A stretch of 64,000 nt of DNA from Paracoccus onchidii. Its GTDB lineage: Bacteria > Pseudomonadota > Alphaproteobacteria > Rhodobacterales > Rhodobacteraceae. The translations under genes and the position numbers were made by a program. The number at the start of each line of letters is the position of its first letter. The stretch's first letter is position 1. This document shows, piece by piece, positions 41,357-50,801 of the stretch. The stretch is from NCBI RefSeq assembly GCF_028294535.1, contig NZ_JAQBIE010000016.1:35449-99448 (forward strand). Direction: 5' to 3'. The notes under the pieces were generated by a model. The model saw nothing but the letters and a program-made list of their open reading frames with translations, did not search any database and was not told where the DNA came from.

Positions 41357-42222
41357 TCTGGTCGCCTGCGCCATATCCCTGGCCCGAGGGCAAGCGCGCC
41401 GCCGCGTGTTTCAGCGTCGATGTGGACGCGGTCTCGCCCTATCTGTGGGCCACGCGGGACGCACGGCCCGAAACCATCGCCGTGCCCGAACATCGCATGG
41501 CGGGGATGCGGCGCGGGCTGTCGCGGATGACCGACATGCTGGCGCGGCTGGACCTGCGCGGCAGCTTCTTCGTGCCGGCGGTCGTCGCGCGTGAAAACCC
41601 CGACCTGCTGCCCGGCCTTGTGGAACGCGGCCACGAGATCGCGCTGCATGGCGACTGGCATGAACTGGTCGGCGACATCTCGGACCAGCAGTTCTCCGAT
41701 GCGCTGGAGGGCTCGATCCAGCTGTTCGTCGCGCAGACCGGCCAGCGCCCCGAAGGCTTCCGGTCGCCCGCATGGGAGATGACGCCCCACATGCTGCGCG
41801 AGCTGCGGCGTCTGGACCTGTGGGATTCCTCGCTGATGGGCGAGGACGTGCCCTATACCATCGGCGGCGTGACCGAGCTGCCGGTGCGGTGGGATATTGA
41901 CGACGCGATTTTCTTCAAGTTCCTGGGCGCGGGCGACCGCGCGCCGCGTTCCCATATCGAGATCGGCGAGCGTTGGCAGTCCGAGGCCCGGTCCGCCCGC
42001 CGGCACGGCAGCCTGTTCATGCTGACCGTCCATGACTGGATCAGCGGCCGCCCCGCCCGCATCGACATGCTGGAGGATCTGTGGCGCATGATCGCCCACA
42101 GCGACGACATCTGGCGCCCCACCTGCGGAGAGCTGGCCCAGCATCATCGCGGTCTGACCGATCAGCCCGATTTCCCGCTGCCGCAGCTTCCCGTCCATAC
42201 CACCAAGGGATCACCGCAATGA
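41353..42222 (+). CDS. NodB-like (polysaccharide deacetylase family) amide hydrolase
   Basis: A 289-residue metal-dependent hydrolase with no signal peptide, therefore cytoplasmic. Metal site: Asp pair in FSVDVDAVSP near residue 24 and H-x-x-x-H in LHGDWHELVG near residue 98. EGFRSPAWEMTPHMLREL and SSLMGEDVPY are characteristic of the branch containing Helicobacter PgdA and PuuE-like allantoinases, whose members often act on small amides rather than polysaccharide. Overlaps of 4 bases join it to the SDR and the gamma-glutamyltransferase genes. Cleavage of an imported N-acyl or cyclic amide is the likely role. Confidence 0.75.
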   Translation: MIWSPAPYPWPEGKRAAACFSVDVDAVSPYLWATRDARPETIAVPEHRMAGMRRGLSRMTDMLARLDLRGSFFVPAVVARENPDLLPGLVERGHEIALHGDWHELVGDISDQQFSDALEGSIQLFVAQTGQRPEGFRSPAWEMTPHMLRELRRLDLWDSSLMGEDVPYTIGGVTELPVRWDIDDAIFFKFLGAGDRAPRSHIEIGERWQSEARSARRHGSLFMLTVHDWISGRPARIDMLEDLWRMIAHSDDIWRPTCGELAQHHRGLTDQPDFPLPQLPVHTTKGSPQ

Positions 42223-43787
42223 ACGAACAACCAGTCATTCGCGGCGGCGCGCAGGCCTGGTCGCTGAGCAAGCCGCAGGTCGCAGGCGCCCGGGGCATCG
42301 TCGTGGCCCAGCACCGCGAGGCCGCCCAGATCGGCGCGAATATCCTGTCGCAGGGCGGCAACGCGATGGACGCCGCCATCGCCACCGCGCTGGTCCTGTC
42401 GGTAGTCGAGCCCTGGCTGTCGGGCATCGGCGGCGGCGGCTTCCTGCTGCATGCGGCCGCCGACGGCACGGTCGATGCGCTGGATTTCAACCTGATGTCG
42501 CCGCAGGGGCTGGACCCCGCCGATTACCCGCTTGCGGGCGGGTCGGACGGCGACTGGTTCGACTGGCCCGCCGTGCGCGACAACCGCAACATCACGGGCG
42601 GCTCGTCCATCTGCACGCCGGGGGCGGTGGCGGGCTTTGCCGCTGCGCTGGAACGTTTCGGCACCATGTCCTGGGCTGATATCGTGGCCCCCGCAGCCCA
42701 GATCGCGGTCCGTGGCATGACGGTCGACTGGTTCGCGGACCTGGCCTTTGCCGTGGATCGCACGAACCTTCTGGGCAATTCGGCGGCGACGATGCTGTTT
42801 CTGAACCCCGATCTGCGTCTTCCGCATCCCGATACGGCCTCGGCCACGGTGCTGCCCATGCCCAACAAGGCCGCAGCCCTGCGCCGATTGGCCCAGAACG
42901 GCCCCCGCGAGTTCTACGAGGGGGAAACCGCCGATCTGATGCTGCAGGATCTGGCGCAGGTCGGTTCCTGCATCAGCGCCAAGGATCTGCGTGATTACAA
43001 CGTGGTCTGGCAGAAACCTCAGGTGCAGGATTACCGCGATCGGCAGATCTGCGTCATCCCCGGCCTGTCCGGCGGGCCCAGCCTGCTGCGTGCGCTGTCG
43101 CATCTGCAGGACCGCCAGCTTGGCACGCTGTCCGATGCAGAACAGTCGGCGGCCCATGCGGTCGCCTGCCGCGAGGCCTATGAAGACCGCCTGAAGACGT
43201 TGGGCCACGCCGCCGCGACCGAGGATTGCACCAGCCACCTGTCGGTGATCGACGCGCAGGGGAACATGGTGTCGCTGACCAACACGCTGCTGTCGCGCTT
43301 CGGGTCCAAGGTGGTGCTGCCGCAGACCGATATCGTGATGAACAACGGCATGATGTGGTTCGATCCGCGCCACGGGCAGCCGAACTCGATCGCGCCGGGG
43401 GTCAAGCCGCTGGCCAACATGTCGCCGGTGATCGCGCTGCGCGATGGCCGCCCCGAGATCGCGCTTGGCGCGGCGGGCGGGCGGCAGATCTTCCCGGCGG
43501 TGCTGCAGATCCTGTCGCATCTGATCGACCGGGGCGATACGCCCGAAACCGCGATGGCCCGCCCGCGCATCGATGCCAGCACGGCGACGATCCTCGTGGA
43601 CCGGCGCGCGGCGGCGGATGTGGCGACCGCGATCAGCGAACATCACCCGGTGCAGCTGACCGACGACACGGTCTATCCGGTGCAGTTCGCGATCCCCTCG
43701 CTGGTGCAGGCGGGGCAGGGCGACGGCATGGCGGCGGGCGCCGCGCATCCGGTCAGCCCCTGGGCCGCAGCGGTGGCCGCGCCATGA
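42219..43787 (+). CDS. Gamma-glutamyltransferase-family hydrolase, leaderless
   Basis: A 522-residue Ntn-hydrolase. The nucleophile is the Thr of CTSHLSVIDAQGN, where autocleavage would give large and small subunits; SLTNTLLSRFGSKVVLP follows as in the family, and GGNAMDAAIATALVLSVVEP marks the large subunit. Typical bacterial GGT is periplasmic, but this one starts MNEQPVIRGG without a signal peptide. Placed inside a peptide-type ABC operon, it should cleave gamma-glutamyl (or acyl) amides after uptake. Start and stop overlap neighbouring genes (ATGA on both sides). The usual Gly-Gly pair of the oxyanion site is replaced by LSGGPS near residue 285, which is close to the family GGPS form. Confidence 0.83.
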   Translation: MNEQPVIRGGAQAWSLSKPQVAGARGIVVAQHREAAQIGANILSQGGNAMDAAIATALVLSVVEPWLSGIGGGGFLLHAAADGTVDALDFNLMSPQGLDPADYPLAGGSDGDWFDWPAVRDNRNITGGSSICTPGAVAGFAAALERFGTMSWADIVAPAAQIAVRGMTVDWFADLAFAVDRTNLLGNSAATMLFLNPDLRLPHPDTASATVLPMPNKAAALRRLAQNGPREFYEGETADLMLQDLAQVGSCISAKDLRDYNVVWQKPQVQDYRDRQICVIPGLSGGPSLLRALSHLQDRQLGTLSDAEQSAAHAVACREAYEDRLKTLGHAAATEDCTSHLSVIDAQGNMVSLTNTLLSRFGSKVVLPQTDIVMNNGMMWFDPRHGQPNSIAPGVKPLANMSPVIALRDGRPEIALGAAGGRQIFPAVLQILSHLIDRGDTPETAMARPRIDASTATILVDRRAAADVATAISEHHPVQLTDDTVYPVQFAIPSLVQAGQGDGMAAGAAHPVSPWAAAVAAP

Positions 43788-44740
43788 GCCTGCTGGAGGT
43801 CACGGATCTTGCGGTCGCAGCCGGATCGCTGCAACTGGTCGATGGCGTCACGCTGGATGTCCGCCCCGGCGAGGTCGTCGCGCTGGTCGGCGAAAGCGGC
43901 TCGGGGAAATCGCTGACGGCGCTGTCAGTGATCGGGCTGCTGGCCGACAGCCTGCGCATCACGCGCGGCAGCATCCGCTTTGACGGGGTGCCGGTTCATG
44001 GCGCGGGCGGGCAGGACATGGCCGACCTGCGCGGCAACGGGCTGGCGATGATCTTCCAGGAACCCGTGTCCTCGTTGAACCCGCTGATGCCCATCGGCGC
44101 GCAGGTCGCGGAAAGCCTGATCGTCCATGGCCGCGCCTCGCCCGCGGATGCCGCGCAGCAGGCGGTGCGCATGCTGGGCCGCGTGGGCATTCCCGACCCC
44201 GAACGCCGGGCGCATCAACTGCCGGCGGAACTGTCGGGCGGCATGTGCCAGCGGGTGATGATCGCGGCGGCGCTGATATCCAGGCCCCGTCTGCTGATCG
44301 CGGACGAGCCGACGACCGCGCTGGACGTGACCATCCAGGCGCAGATCCTGGACCTGATCCGCGACCTGGCCGAGGAAGAGGGCACCGCCGTCCTGATGAT
44401 CACCCACGACATGGGGATCGTCGCGGAAATGGCCGACCGCGTCTGCGTGATGTATGGCGGGCGCGTGGTGGAGCAGGGCGATGTGCACGACATCTTCCGC
44501 CAGCCGCGCCACCCCTATACCGCGATGCTGCTGCGTACCATTCCGCGTCTGGATCACCCGCCGAAGCAGGAACTGTTCGCCATTCCGGGCAATGTCCCCA
44601 GCCCCCGGAACTGGCCGCAGGGCTGCCGCTTCAAGACCCGCTGCGACCGCGCGACGGCGCAATGCGACGCCACGCCCGCCCTGTCCGAAGGCGCGCATCG
44701 CGTGGCCTGCTTCCACCCCCTGTCCGAGGGCATGTCATGA
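43784..44740 (+). CDS. ABC transporter ATPase, DppD type
   Basis: A 318-residue ATPase with Walker [10 protein letters not shown]-loop [12 protein letters not shown], signature [15 protein letters not shown], Walker [13 protein letters not shown] and switch His in MITHDMG. The C-terminal oligopeptide domain with [12 protein letters not shown] and the Cys cluster [14 protein letters not shown] resembles the Fe-S-binding extension of Dpp/Opp ATPases. The signature Met in GGMCQR is a conservative variant. It overlaps both neighbours by 4 bases. Confidence 0.9.
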   Translation: MSLLEVTDLAVAAGSLQLVDGVTLDVRPGEVVALVGESGSGKSLTALSVIGLLADSLRITRGSIRFDGVPVHGAGGQDMADLRGNGLAMIFQEPVSSLNPLMPIGAQVAESLIVHGRASPADAAQQAVRMLGRVGIPDPERRAHQLPAELSGGMCQRVMIAAALISRPRLLIADEPTTALDVTIQAQILDLIRDLAEEEGTAVLMITHDMGIVAEMADRVCVMYGGRVVEQGDVHDIFRQPRHPYTAMLLRTIPRLDHPPKQELFAIPGNVPSPRNWPQGCRFKTRCDRATAQCDATPALSEGAHRVACFHPLSEGMS

Positions 44741-45708
44741 CCGCGCTTCTGGAATTGCAGGATCTCAAGGTGCATTTTCCGGGCAGGGGCGGGCGTTCCG
44801 CCCCCGTCACCCGCGCCGTGGACGGGGTCAGCCTGACCATCCACCAGGGCGAGACCGTCGCCGTCGTGGGCGAATCCGGCTGCGGCAAGTCCACGACCGG
44901 CAACGCCGCGCTTGGGCTGGCCCCCGTCACGGACGGTCGCATCCTGTTCGAGGGGCGCGACCTTGCCACCCTGCGCCCGGCCGAGCGTCGCGCCCTGTGG
45001 CAGCGGATGCAGGTGGTTTTCCAGGACCCGGTCTCGGCGCTGAACCCGCGCATGTCGATCGCCCGTTCCATCGCCGAACCGCTGGTCATCAACGGCTGGC
45101 CCGCCGACAAGGTGCGCGCCCGCGTGGATGAGCTGATGGATCTGGTCGGCCTGAACCCCGACCAGCGCGACCGCCGCCCCACCGCGCTGTCGGGCGGTCA
45201 GCGGCAGCGCGTCGTGATCGCGCGGGCGCTGGCCCTGTCCCCGAAGCTGGTGATCTGCGACGAGCCTGTCAGCGCGCTGGACGTATCCATCCAGAGCCAG
45301 ATCCTGAACCTGCTGCTGCGGCTGCAGCGCGATCTGGGGCTGAGCTATCTGTTCATCTCGCATGACCTCAGCGTGGTGCGGCATATCGCGGACCGCGTCT
45401 GCGTGATGTATCTGGGCATTGTGGTCGAGGAAGGCCCCGTGACCGAGGTCTTCGCCCGGCCGCATCACCCCTATACCCGCGCGCTGATCAGCGCGATCCC
45501 GCGCCCCGACGTGTCGCGCAGGGATCGCGGGTCGCGCATCCTGCTGAAGGGCGATCTGCCCAGCCCCACGAATCCGCCTCCGGGCTGCCCCTTTGCGACG
45601 CGCTGTCCGAAGGTGATGCCCGAATGTTCCCGAGCACGCCCGCCGTTGGAACAGATTGGTGCGAAACGATGGGTCCGCTGTTTGGCACCCGAGGGCAGCA
45701 CGGGTTGA
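44737..45708 (+). CDS. ABC transporter ATPase, DppF type
   Basis: A 323-residue ATPase pairing with the preceding one. Walker A GESGCGKST, VVFQDPVSALNPRMS, signature LSGGQRQRVVIARAL, Walker B LVICDEPVSALD and FISHDLSVVRHI are intact, followed by the oligo_HPY domain (HPYTRALISAIPRP) and a Cys segment CPFATRCPKVMPEC. It is the last gene of the operon; a strong hairpin follows 15 bases downstream. Confidence 0.92.
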   Translation: MTALLELQDLKVHFPGRGGRSAPVTRAVDGVSLTIHQGETVAVVGESGCGKSTTGNAALGLAPVTDGRILFEGRDLATLRPAERRALWQRMQVVFQDPVSALNPRMSIARSIAEPLVINGWPADKVRARVDELMDLVGLNPDQRDRRPTALSGGQRQRVVIARALALSPKLVICDEPVSALDVSIQSQILNLLLRLQRDLGLSYLFISHDLSVVRHIADRVCVMYLGIVVEEGPVTEVFARPHHPYTRALISAIPRPDVSRRDRGSRILLKGDLPSPTNPPPGCPFATRCPKVMPECSRARPPLEQIGAKRWVRCLAPEGSTG

Positions 45709-45723
45709 ACATCTGCAGGCAAA

Positions 45724-45749
45724 GACGGCGCCGATCTTCGGGCGCCGTC
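45724..45749. terminator. Hairpin terminator ending the Dpp/GGT operon
   Basis: GACGGCGCC pairs perfectly with GGCGCCGTC around an 8-base loop, between the convergent ATPase and SDR genes. No T-run, so Rho-independent strength is uncertain, but position and stem suit a bidirectional terminator. Confidence 0.6.
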
Positions 45750-45796
45750 CGTTGGCCTGCGCGATGGTCCCACCACTGGAACCTTCGGGCAGGGCC

Positions 45797-46519
45797 TTAC
45801 GCAGTTTGCCGTGTCGGGGCGACCACGACGTCGCGGATATTCACCGATTGCGGCTGCGTATACATGAAGACCGCGATGCGGGCGACATCATCCGCGTGAA
45901 TGGCGCCACCGATGCTGTCTTTCCAGTCCTGATACCCATTGATGATGTCGGGATTGGTCGTATGGTCCAGAAGCTCGGTCTCGACCGCGCCAGGGCAAAT
46001 GGTCATCACGCGCACTCCGGTATCGGCGACCTCTTCCCGGACATTCTCGCTGATCGCCGAGACGGCGAATTTCGTGCCCACATAAGCCGCGTGATTGGGA
46101 AAGGACTTCTTGCCGGCAATCGAGCTGATATTGATGATCGTGCCATGGTTGCGGCGCTTCATGTCGCCAAGCACGGCTTGCATACCGTTCAGCAAGGCCA
46201 CAACGTTCACATCATACATGTTGCGCCACTCTGCCGGGTCTTGCGTATCGATTTGCCCAAGCTGCATCAGCCCCGCATTGTTGATCAGGCAATCGGCCGG
46301 TCCATATTGACCTTCGGCCTCGACGATGGCGGCGCGAAGGGCGGCGGTGTCCGTGACATCGACCTTGCGGCAGACGGTGTTTGGCAGATCAAGCGCCTCT
46401 AGCTTTTCGATACGGCGCGCGATCAGAAGCAATGCATGCCCTGCATCCGAGAACTGCTTTGCAATGGCGGCCCCGATGCCGGAACTGGCCCCGGTGATCA
46501 CAACGAGCGGCTTGGTCAT
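45797..46519 (-). CDS. Short-chain dehydrogenase (NADP-type, YdfG-like)
   Basis: A 240-residue SDR. TGASSGIG and the arginines ARRIEKL suggest NADP(H); CLINNAGLMQLG, the catalytic Ser in NISSIAGKKSF and YVGTKFA (Tyr/Lys) are present. The ATG at 46519 follows GGAGTATTCC. It diverges from a LysR gene over 122 bases, a common control pair. Members of this group reduce or oxidise small hydroxy acids such as 3-hydroxypropionate and serine; specificity is unknown. Confidence 0.8.
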   Translation of the reverse strand: MTKPLVVITGASSGIGAAIAKQFSDAGHALLLIARRIEKLEALDLPNTVCRKVDVTDTAALRAAIVEAEGQYGPADCLINNAGLMQLGQIDTQDPAEWRNMYDVNVVALLNGMQAVLGDMKRRNHGTIINISSIAGKKSFPNHAAYVGTKFAVSAISENVREEVADTGVRVMTICPGAVETELLDHTTNPDIINGYQDWKDSIGGAIHADDVARIAVFMYTQPQSVNIRDVVVAPTRQTA

Positions 46520-46641
46520 GGAATACTCCAGGTTTGATTTGATGGCGCGCATCCGAGCCATTGGTTTCAGCGATGGACAGCAGATAGATCTTTTGATTAG
46601 CTTGAAAAATAGCCGCAATATGAAATGACTGTTCGGTAAAA

Positions 46642-47559
46642 ATGAACGATATATCCTGGCGGGGCATCCGCGCATTCCTGCATGTGGCGGAACATAAAAG
46701 CTTTACGGCCGCGGCCGCCGCGTCGGGCGCATCCAAAAGCAATCTCAGTCAGCTTGTGTCCGAACTTGAGGCCGCGTTGGGTGTGCAGCTTTTGCACCGG
46801 ACCACCCGGAAGCTCAGAATGACCGATATCGGCCAAGGCTATTATGAACGCTGCAAGCAGGCGATGATCCAGCTTGATTCAGCGGCGGAATGGGCCGCAG
46901 AGGCGACACATGATCTGCGCGGAGAGATCCGCATGAACTCGGTCGGCGGCCTGCTGGGCGAGGAAGTCGTGGCCCCCTTGGTCCTTGGTTTTCAACAGCG
47001 CTATCCGGACGTGAATGTCATGTTGTCCTTTTCAAGCATGCGTGTCGATATCATCGAAGATCACTATGATCTGGTCTTGCGAATGGGTCGGCTGCCGGAT
47101 TCGACACTGATTGCCAGAACCCTCAAATCGATCACCACCCGATATGTGGCCAGCCCTGCCTTCGTGAAAAAACACGGGTCGCTTGAAAACCCGCAGGATC
47201 TGAAAAAGGTGCCGTTGATCTACGGCTCGGTGGACCATTGGATCATGAAGCGCGGAACAGAACAGCAGATCATCCATGTCGAAGGCGGCATCAAGGCAGC
47301 AAGCGGACGGATCATGCGAAAAGCCGCCCTGAGCGGGCTGGGTGTCACACGTTTGGGGGATGTGAACTGTCAGGCTGACATCAGTCAGGGAAGACTGGTC
47401 GAGGTCCTGCCGGACTGGTCCGAAGACACGGCGATTTCTCTGGTCTGTCCACCGGTCAGGTATCAGCTTGCCCGCGTTCGGGCGTTGATGACCTGGCTGG
47501 CCGAGCGCTTTGACGGACAGCACCGCAAAGTGCTGGATCTGGGGCCGGATGCCATGTGA
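46642..47559 (+). CDS. LysR-family regulator
   Basis: A 305-residue LysR protein. The DNA-binding domain has WRGIRAFLHVAEHKSF and ASGASKSNLSQLVSELE; the effector domain contains PDVNVMLSFSSMRVD and GLGVTRLGDVNC. It belongs to the branch close to AaeR/DsdC-like single-gene regulators rather than the GcvA type of the others in this window. Divergent from the SDR, which it probably controls. The 46520-46641 gap shows A/T-rich promoter-like sequence but no clear palindrome. Confidence 0.8.
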   Translation: MNDISWRGIRAFLHVAEHKSFTAAAAASGASKSNLSQLVSELEAALGVQLLHRTTRKLRMTDIGQGYYERCKQAMIQLDSAAEWAAEATHDLRGEIRMNSVGGLLGEEVVAPLVLGFQQRYPDVNVMLSFSSMRVDIIEDHYDLVLRMGRLPDSTLIARTLKSITTRYVASPAFVKKHGSLENPQDLKKVPLIYGSVDHWIMKRGTEQQIIHVEGGIKAASGRIMRKAALSGLGVTRLGDVNCQADISQGRLVEVLPDWSEDTAISLVCPPVRYQLARVRALMTWLAERFDGQHRKVLDLGPDAM

Positions 47560-47652
47560 TCAAAAAGCCGCGGATGGCAAGGGCCTTCGCCGGGTGCCCG
47601 TAAATCGGTCGGAAAATCGTCGCGGGTTGGGTCCGCCCGCAAGGTGGATCGA

Positions 47653-49095
47653 TCAGCCAATCAGAAAGGTTGAAAACGCGGGATAGAAACTGACCAGGGC
47701 CAGAAGCGTGATCGCAACCAGATAGAAGGGCCAGAGCTGGAAAACGATCTTGCTCATTGGCACCCGCTCGATGGCAAGGGAGACAAAAAGCGTGGTGCCG
47801 ACCGGCGGCGTATACAGTCCTATGGCCAGATTGACGACCATCATCACGCCCAGCTGGACCTGATCGATTCCGACATGCGGTGCGACCCCGGCGAAGATCG
47901 GGGCCAGCAACAAGACTGCGGCCGGCAGATCCAGAAAGGTGCCGATCACGATCATCAGCAGGTTCATCCCAAGGATGATCGCCCATGGCTCTTGCAGGGT
48001 GTCCAGCATCCAGTTGGCAAGGTTTTCGGGAACGCTTTCAAAGGTCAAGATCCATTGCAGCACCGATGACGACATGATGACCAGCATGATGACGCCGGTC
48101 ATCATGCCTGCGGACAGCACGCATCCAAGAAATCGCGGCAAGGTCAGATCACGATAGACGAACGCCCCGACGATGATGGCATAGGCCACGGCGAACACGC
48201 TGATCTCAGTCGGGGTGACGACACCGCCCCGTGCAAGAATGACCACCAGAAGTGGCATCAACAATGCAGGGATCGCCCGCCAAAGCTGTGCCGGCACCTT
48301 GCGCAGGGCAAACCGTCGTGACAGGAGCCGCAGATGTATCGCCATCATGGCAAGCGCCGCCGCGAATATCTGTAATCCCCCCAGAATATCGCCGAAATAA
48401 AGCAGCCCAAGCAGGATGTTGGCGGCAATTATGATCGCCAGATCACGCGCGTCAAACAGTGCCGACAATTCGAATGACGACTCCGGCTCGACCGGAGATC
48501 GCGGCAGGTCGCGGATCTGCGCGATGACATAGCAGCACAGGAAGAACAGAACGGTCAGGATGATCCCCGGAACGATCCCCGCGATGAACAGCTTCGGGAT
48601 CGATGTTTCCGTGATCAGCCCATAGAGGATCAGCGGAATCGACGGCGGTATCAGGACTGAAATGGTCGAGGTCGCCGCATTGACCGCCGACGGAAATCCA
48701 TCAGGATAACCTTGTCGTTTCTGAACCGGGATAAGGGCGTTTCCAAGGGCCGACGCATCTGCAACCGCAGAGCCTGACACGCCGCCAAAGAACAGCGACC
48801 CCAGAACGCTGACCTGCGCAAGGCCGCCCTTCATCCACCCGACCAGCATCTTCGAAAAATTCACCAGATATTCTCCGAACCTGCCGGACATCATGATGTC
48901 ACCGGCAAGAATGAAGAACGGTATCGCCAGCATCGGGAAGCTGGAGGTGGGCTGATACAGGTTCAGGATCGCCTCGAACAGGAACATTGGTTCTTCCTGC
49001 AGCATCGCCACGCCCGAAGCCATCAACAAAGCATGTGCGATTGGAACGGACAGGATCAACAGGACGATGAAGGCGACAGCCGCGATGATGGACAT
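47653..49095 (-). CDS. dctM: TRAP transporter large membrane subunit (DctM)
   Basis: A 480-residue permease with about twelve hydrophobic segments. Family marks are ILAGDIMMSGRFGEYLVNFSK (about residues 62-82, written here in part), GGVSGSAVADASALGNALIP and LIPPSIPLILYGLITETS, and LYTPPVGTTLFV in the second half. The length exceeds the usual 425-440 residues by about 40, with extra hydrophilic sequence near residue 205 (DLPRSPVEPESSFEL). It is encoded after DctP and DctQ genes on the same strand and provides sodium-coupled uptake of an organic acid. Confidence 0.88.
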   Translation of the reverse strand: MSIIAAVAFIVLLILSVPIAHALLMASGVAMLQEEPMFLFEAILNLYQPTSSFPMLAIPFFILAGDIMMSGRFGEYLVNFSKMLVGWMKGGLAQVSVLGSLFFGGVSGSAVADASALGNALIPVQKRQGYPDGFPSAVNAATSTISVLIPPSIPLILYGLITETSIPKLFIAGIVPGIILTVLFFLCCYVIAQIRDLPRSPVEPESSFELSALFDARDLAIIIAANILLGLLYFGDILGGLQIFAAALAMMAIHLRLLSRRFALRKVPAQLWRAIPALLMPLLVVILARGGVVTPTEISVFAVAYAIIVGAFVYRDLTLPRFLGCVLSAGMMTGVIMLVIMSSSVLQWILTFESVPENLANWMLDTLQEPWAIILGMNLLMIVIGTFLDLPAAVLLLAPIFAGVAPHVGIDQVQLGVMMVVNLAIGLYTPPVGTTLFVSLAIERVPMSKIVFQLWPFYLVAITLLALVSFYPAFSTFLIG

Positions 49096-49117
49096 CAGAT
49101 ACCTCGTAAGCTTGGGC

Positions 49118-49684
49118 TTACATGCTGTTTGATGAATGCTGGATCTCGGCTCCCGCCAGAAGGCGGATCACCGTTGTCACGGCCGTCACGCCAAGCGCGC
49201 CATAGCCAAACAGCAGGGCCAGATAACTGTAGCTTTGGGGCACCCCAAGCGACGTGAACTGCACGTTCCCGGCCGCGAACTGCATTCCGCCCTCGAAGAT
49301 CCCGAAACCCAGAAACACATAGACCACGGCCCCGCAGCACAGGATGACAATTGTCTGGACAACCAGTTCAAGCCACAGCCGAAGGCGGCCCGTCAGCATG
49401 GATGACAACAGTTCGACGCCGATATGCTGGCTGTGCTGGGCCGCAAGCGCCGCCCCGGCCATGATGAACCAGGGAAAGGTCAGTTCGACGATCTCGACCG
49501 ACCATGAGATACTGGCACTGGTGCTGTAGCGCAGGATAGCATTGGCGAGGGTCGGCAGAAATATCGCGCAGAACGTGACCAACAGAACCACCGCCGAAAC
49601 AAGGCGGATCGCGCTGTCGATCAGTGCAACCAGCGGACCCAGTGGTCCGCGGGCGTTCTGTGCGATCAGCATGTGGCGCATCAT
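49118..49684 (-). CDS. dctQ: TRAP transporter small membrane subunit (DctQ)
   Basis: A 188-residue protein with four membrane segments, the DctQ pattern, including SWSVEIVELTFPWFIMAGAA with the conserved E..R-like helix start of the family. It lies between DctP and DctM, and its ATG is 3 bases past the DctP stop. No strong ribosome site is seen before 49684 or 49681, consistent with coupling to DctP translation. Confidence 0.83.
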   Translation of the reverse strand: MMRHMLIAQNARGPLGPLVALIDSAIRLVSAVVLLVTFCAIFLPTLANAILRYSTSASISWSVEIVELTFPWFIMAGAALAAQHSQHIGVELLSSMLTGRLRLWLELVVQTIVILCCGAVVYVFLGFGIFEGGMQFAAGNVQFTSLGVPQSYSYLALLFGYGALGVTAVTTVIRLLAGAEIQHSSNSM

Positions 49685-49687
49685 GGT

Positions 49688-50665
49688 TTACTGGGCCGCC
49701 GCATCGGCCGCCGCACGGATATTCGGGACGATCTCGCCCAGCTCGGCTTCCCATTTTTCATAGACGCTGGCCGTGGCCTGCTTGAAGGCCTCGGTATCGA
49801 CATCGTTGAATTTCGCGCCTTCCTCGATCAGCTTTTGCTCCAGCTCCACATCGGCGTTGAAGTTCAGCTCTCGATTGAGTTGGGTCGCCTCATCCATCGC
49901 GGCCTGAACCATGGCCTTGTCGTCATCCGACAGCTTGTCCCACCAACGCTTCGAAGCCAGAACCGGCGTCATTTCATATTTGTGGTTGGAACGCGCGATA
50001 AAAGGGGTCAGTTCGTGCAGCTTGGACGAATAGATATTGGCAAGCGGATTTTCCTGCCCCTCGAACACACCGGATTGCAGCGCCGCCGGCAGTTCGGAAA
50101 AAGCCAGCGGGGCCGGGTTCGCCCCAAGCGCCTGGAAGGCATCCATCGTCACCTGCGACTGAGGCGTCCGGATTTTCATGCCATTGATATCGGCGGGCGT
50201 GGCGATGGGTTTGGAAACATGGGTGATCTTGCGGATCCCGTTGTCCCACCAACCCAAAACGACATACCCCTGTTCATCAAGCTGGGTGGCGATCCCGTCG
50301 CCAATCGGCCCGTCCAGAACTTCCCAGGCCTGCGGCAAAGAGGAAAACAGATAGGGAAGCCCGAAGGCGTTCAGGTCTGGCACGATTTCTGCGACCGGGC
50401 CGTCGGAATTGGCGGTGATCTGCATGGTGCCCAGCTTGACCGATTTCAGCATCTGGCGGTCGTCGCCGAGGGTTGCGGAATGGGCCACATTCACCGTCAT
50501 GTCGCCCCCCGATGCCTCGGTCAGTTTTGCGGCAAACAGCTCTCCGGCTTCGACGCGGGGGTTCCCTGGCTTCGCGTTCATGCCGATAACGATTTCATCG
50601 GCCATTGCGGGCAGGGCGGTCGCCCCCATCAACAGCGCGGCCATCGCGGAAATTCTAAAGCCCAT
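49688..50665 (-). CDS. dctP: TRAP transporter periplasmic binding protein (DctP)
   Basis: A 325-residue binding protein with a Sec signal (residues 1-22, ending LPAMA-DE). The DctP fold signatures are FGLPYLFSSLPQAWEVLDG, KITHVSKPIATPADINGMKIRTP (about residues 137-159, given in part), and the carboxylate-binding Arg within GMKIRTPQS. The ATG at 50665 follows GGGAGGATAACG. It diverges from a LysR gene; the neighbouring threonate-dehydrogenase-like cluster suggests a small sugar acid as ligand. Confidence 0.88.
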   Translation of the reverse strand: MGFRISAMAALLMGATALPAMADEIVIGMNAKPGNPRVEAGELFAAKLTEASGGDMTVNVAHSATLGDDRQMLKSVKLGTMQITANSDGPVAEIVPDLNAFGLPYLFSSLPQAWEVLDGPIGDGIATQLDEQGYVVLGWWDNGIRKITHVSKPIATPADINGMKIRTPQSQVTMDAFQALGANPAPLAFSELPAALQSGVFEGQENPLANIYSSKLHELTPFIARSNHKYEMTPVLASKRWWDKLSDDDKAMVQAAMDEATQLNRELNFNADVELEQKLIEEGAKFNDVDTEAFKQATASVYEKWEAELGEIVPNIRAAADAAAQ

Positions 50666-50801
50666 CGTTATCCTCCCAAAATCTGATGGTTCACCGAAAG
50701 TAAATACCGCAGGGGCGAAGCTATACAAATGCGAATGATTAACGATACATGAAGGACAGATTAATCGCCGCGTGCAATGCGCCGGCAAAAGGGGGCAGGG
50801 C

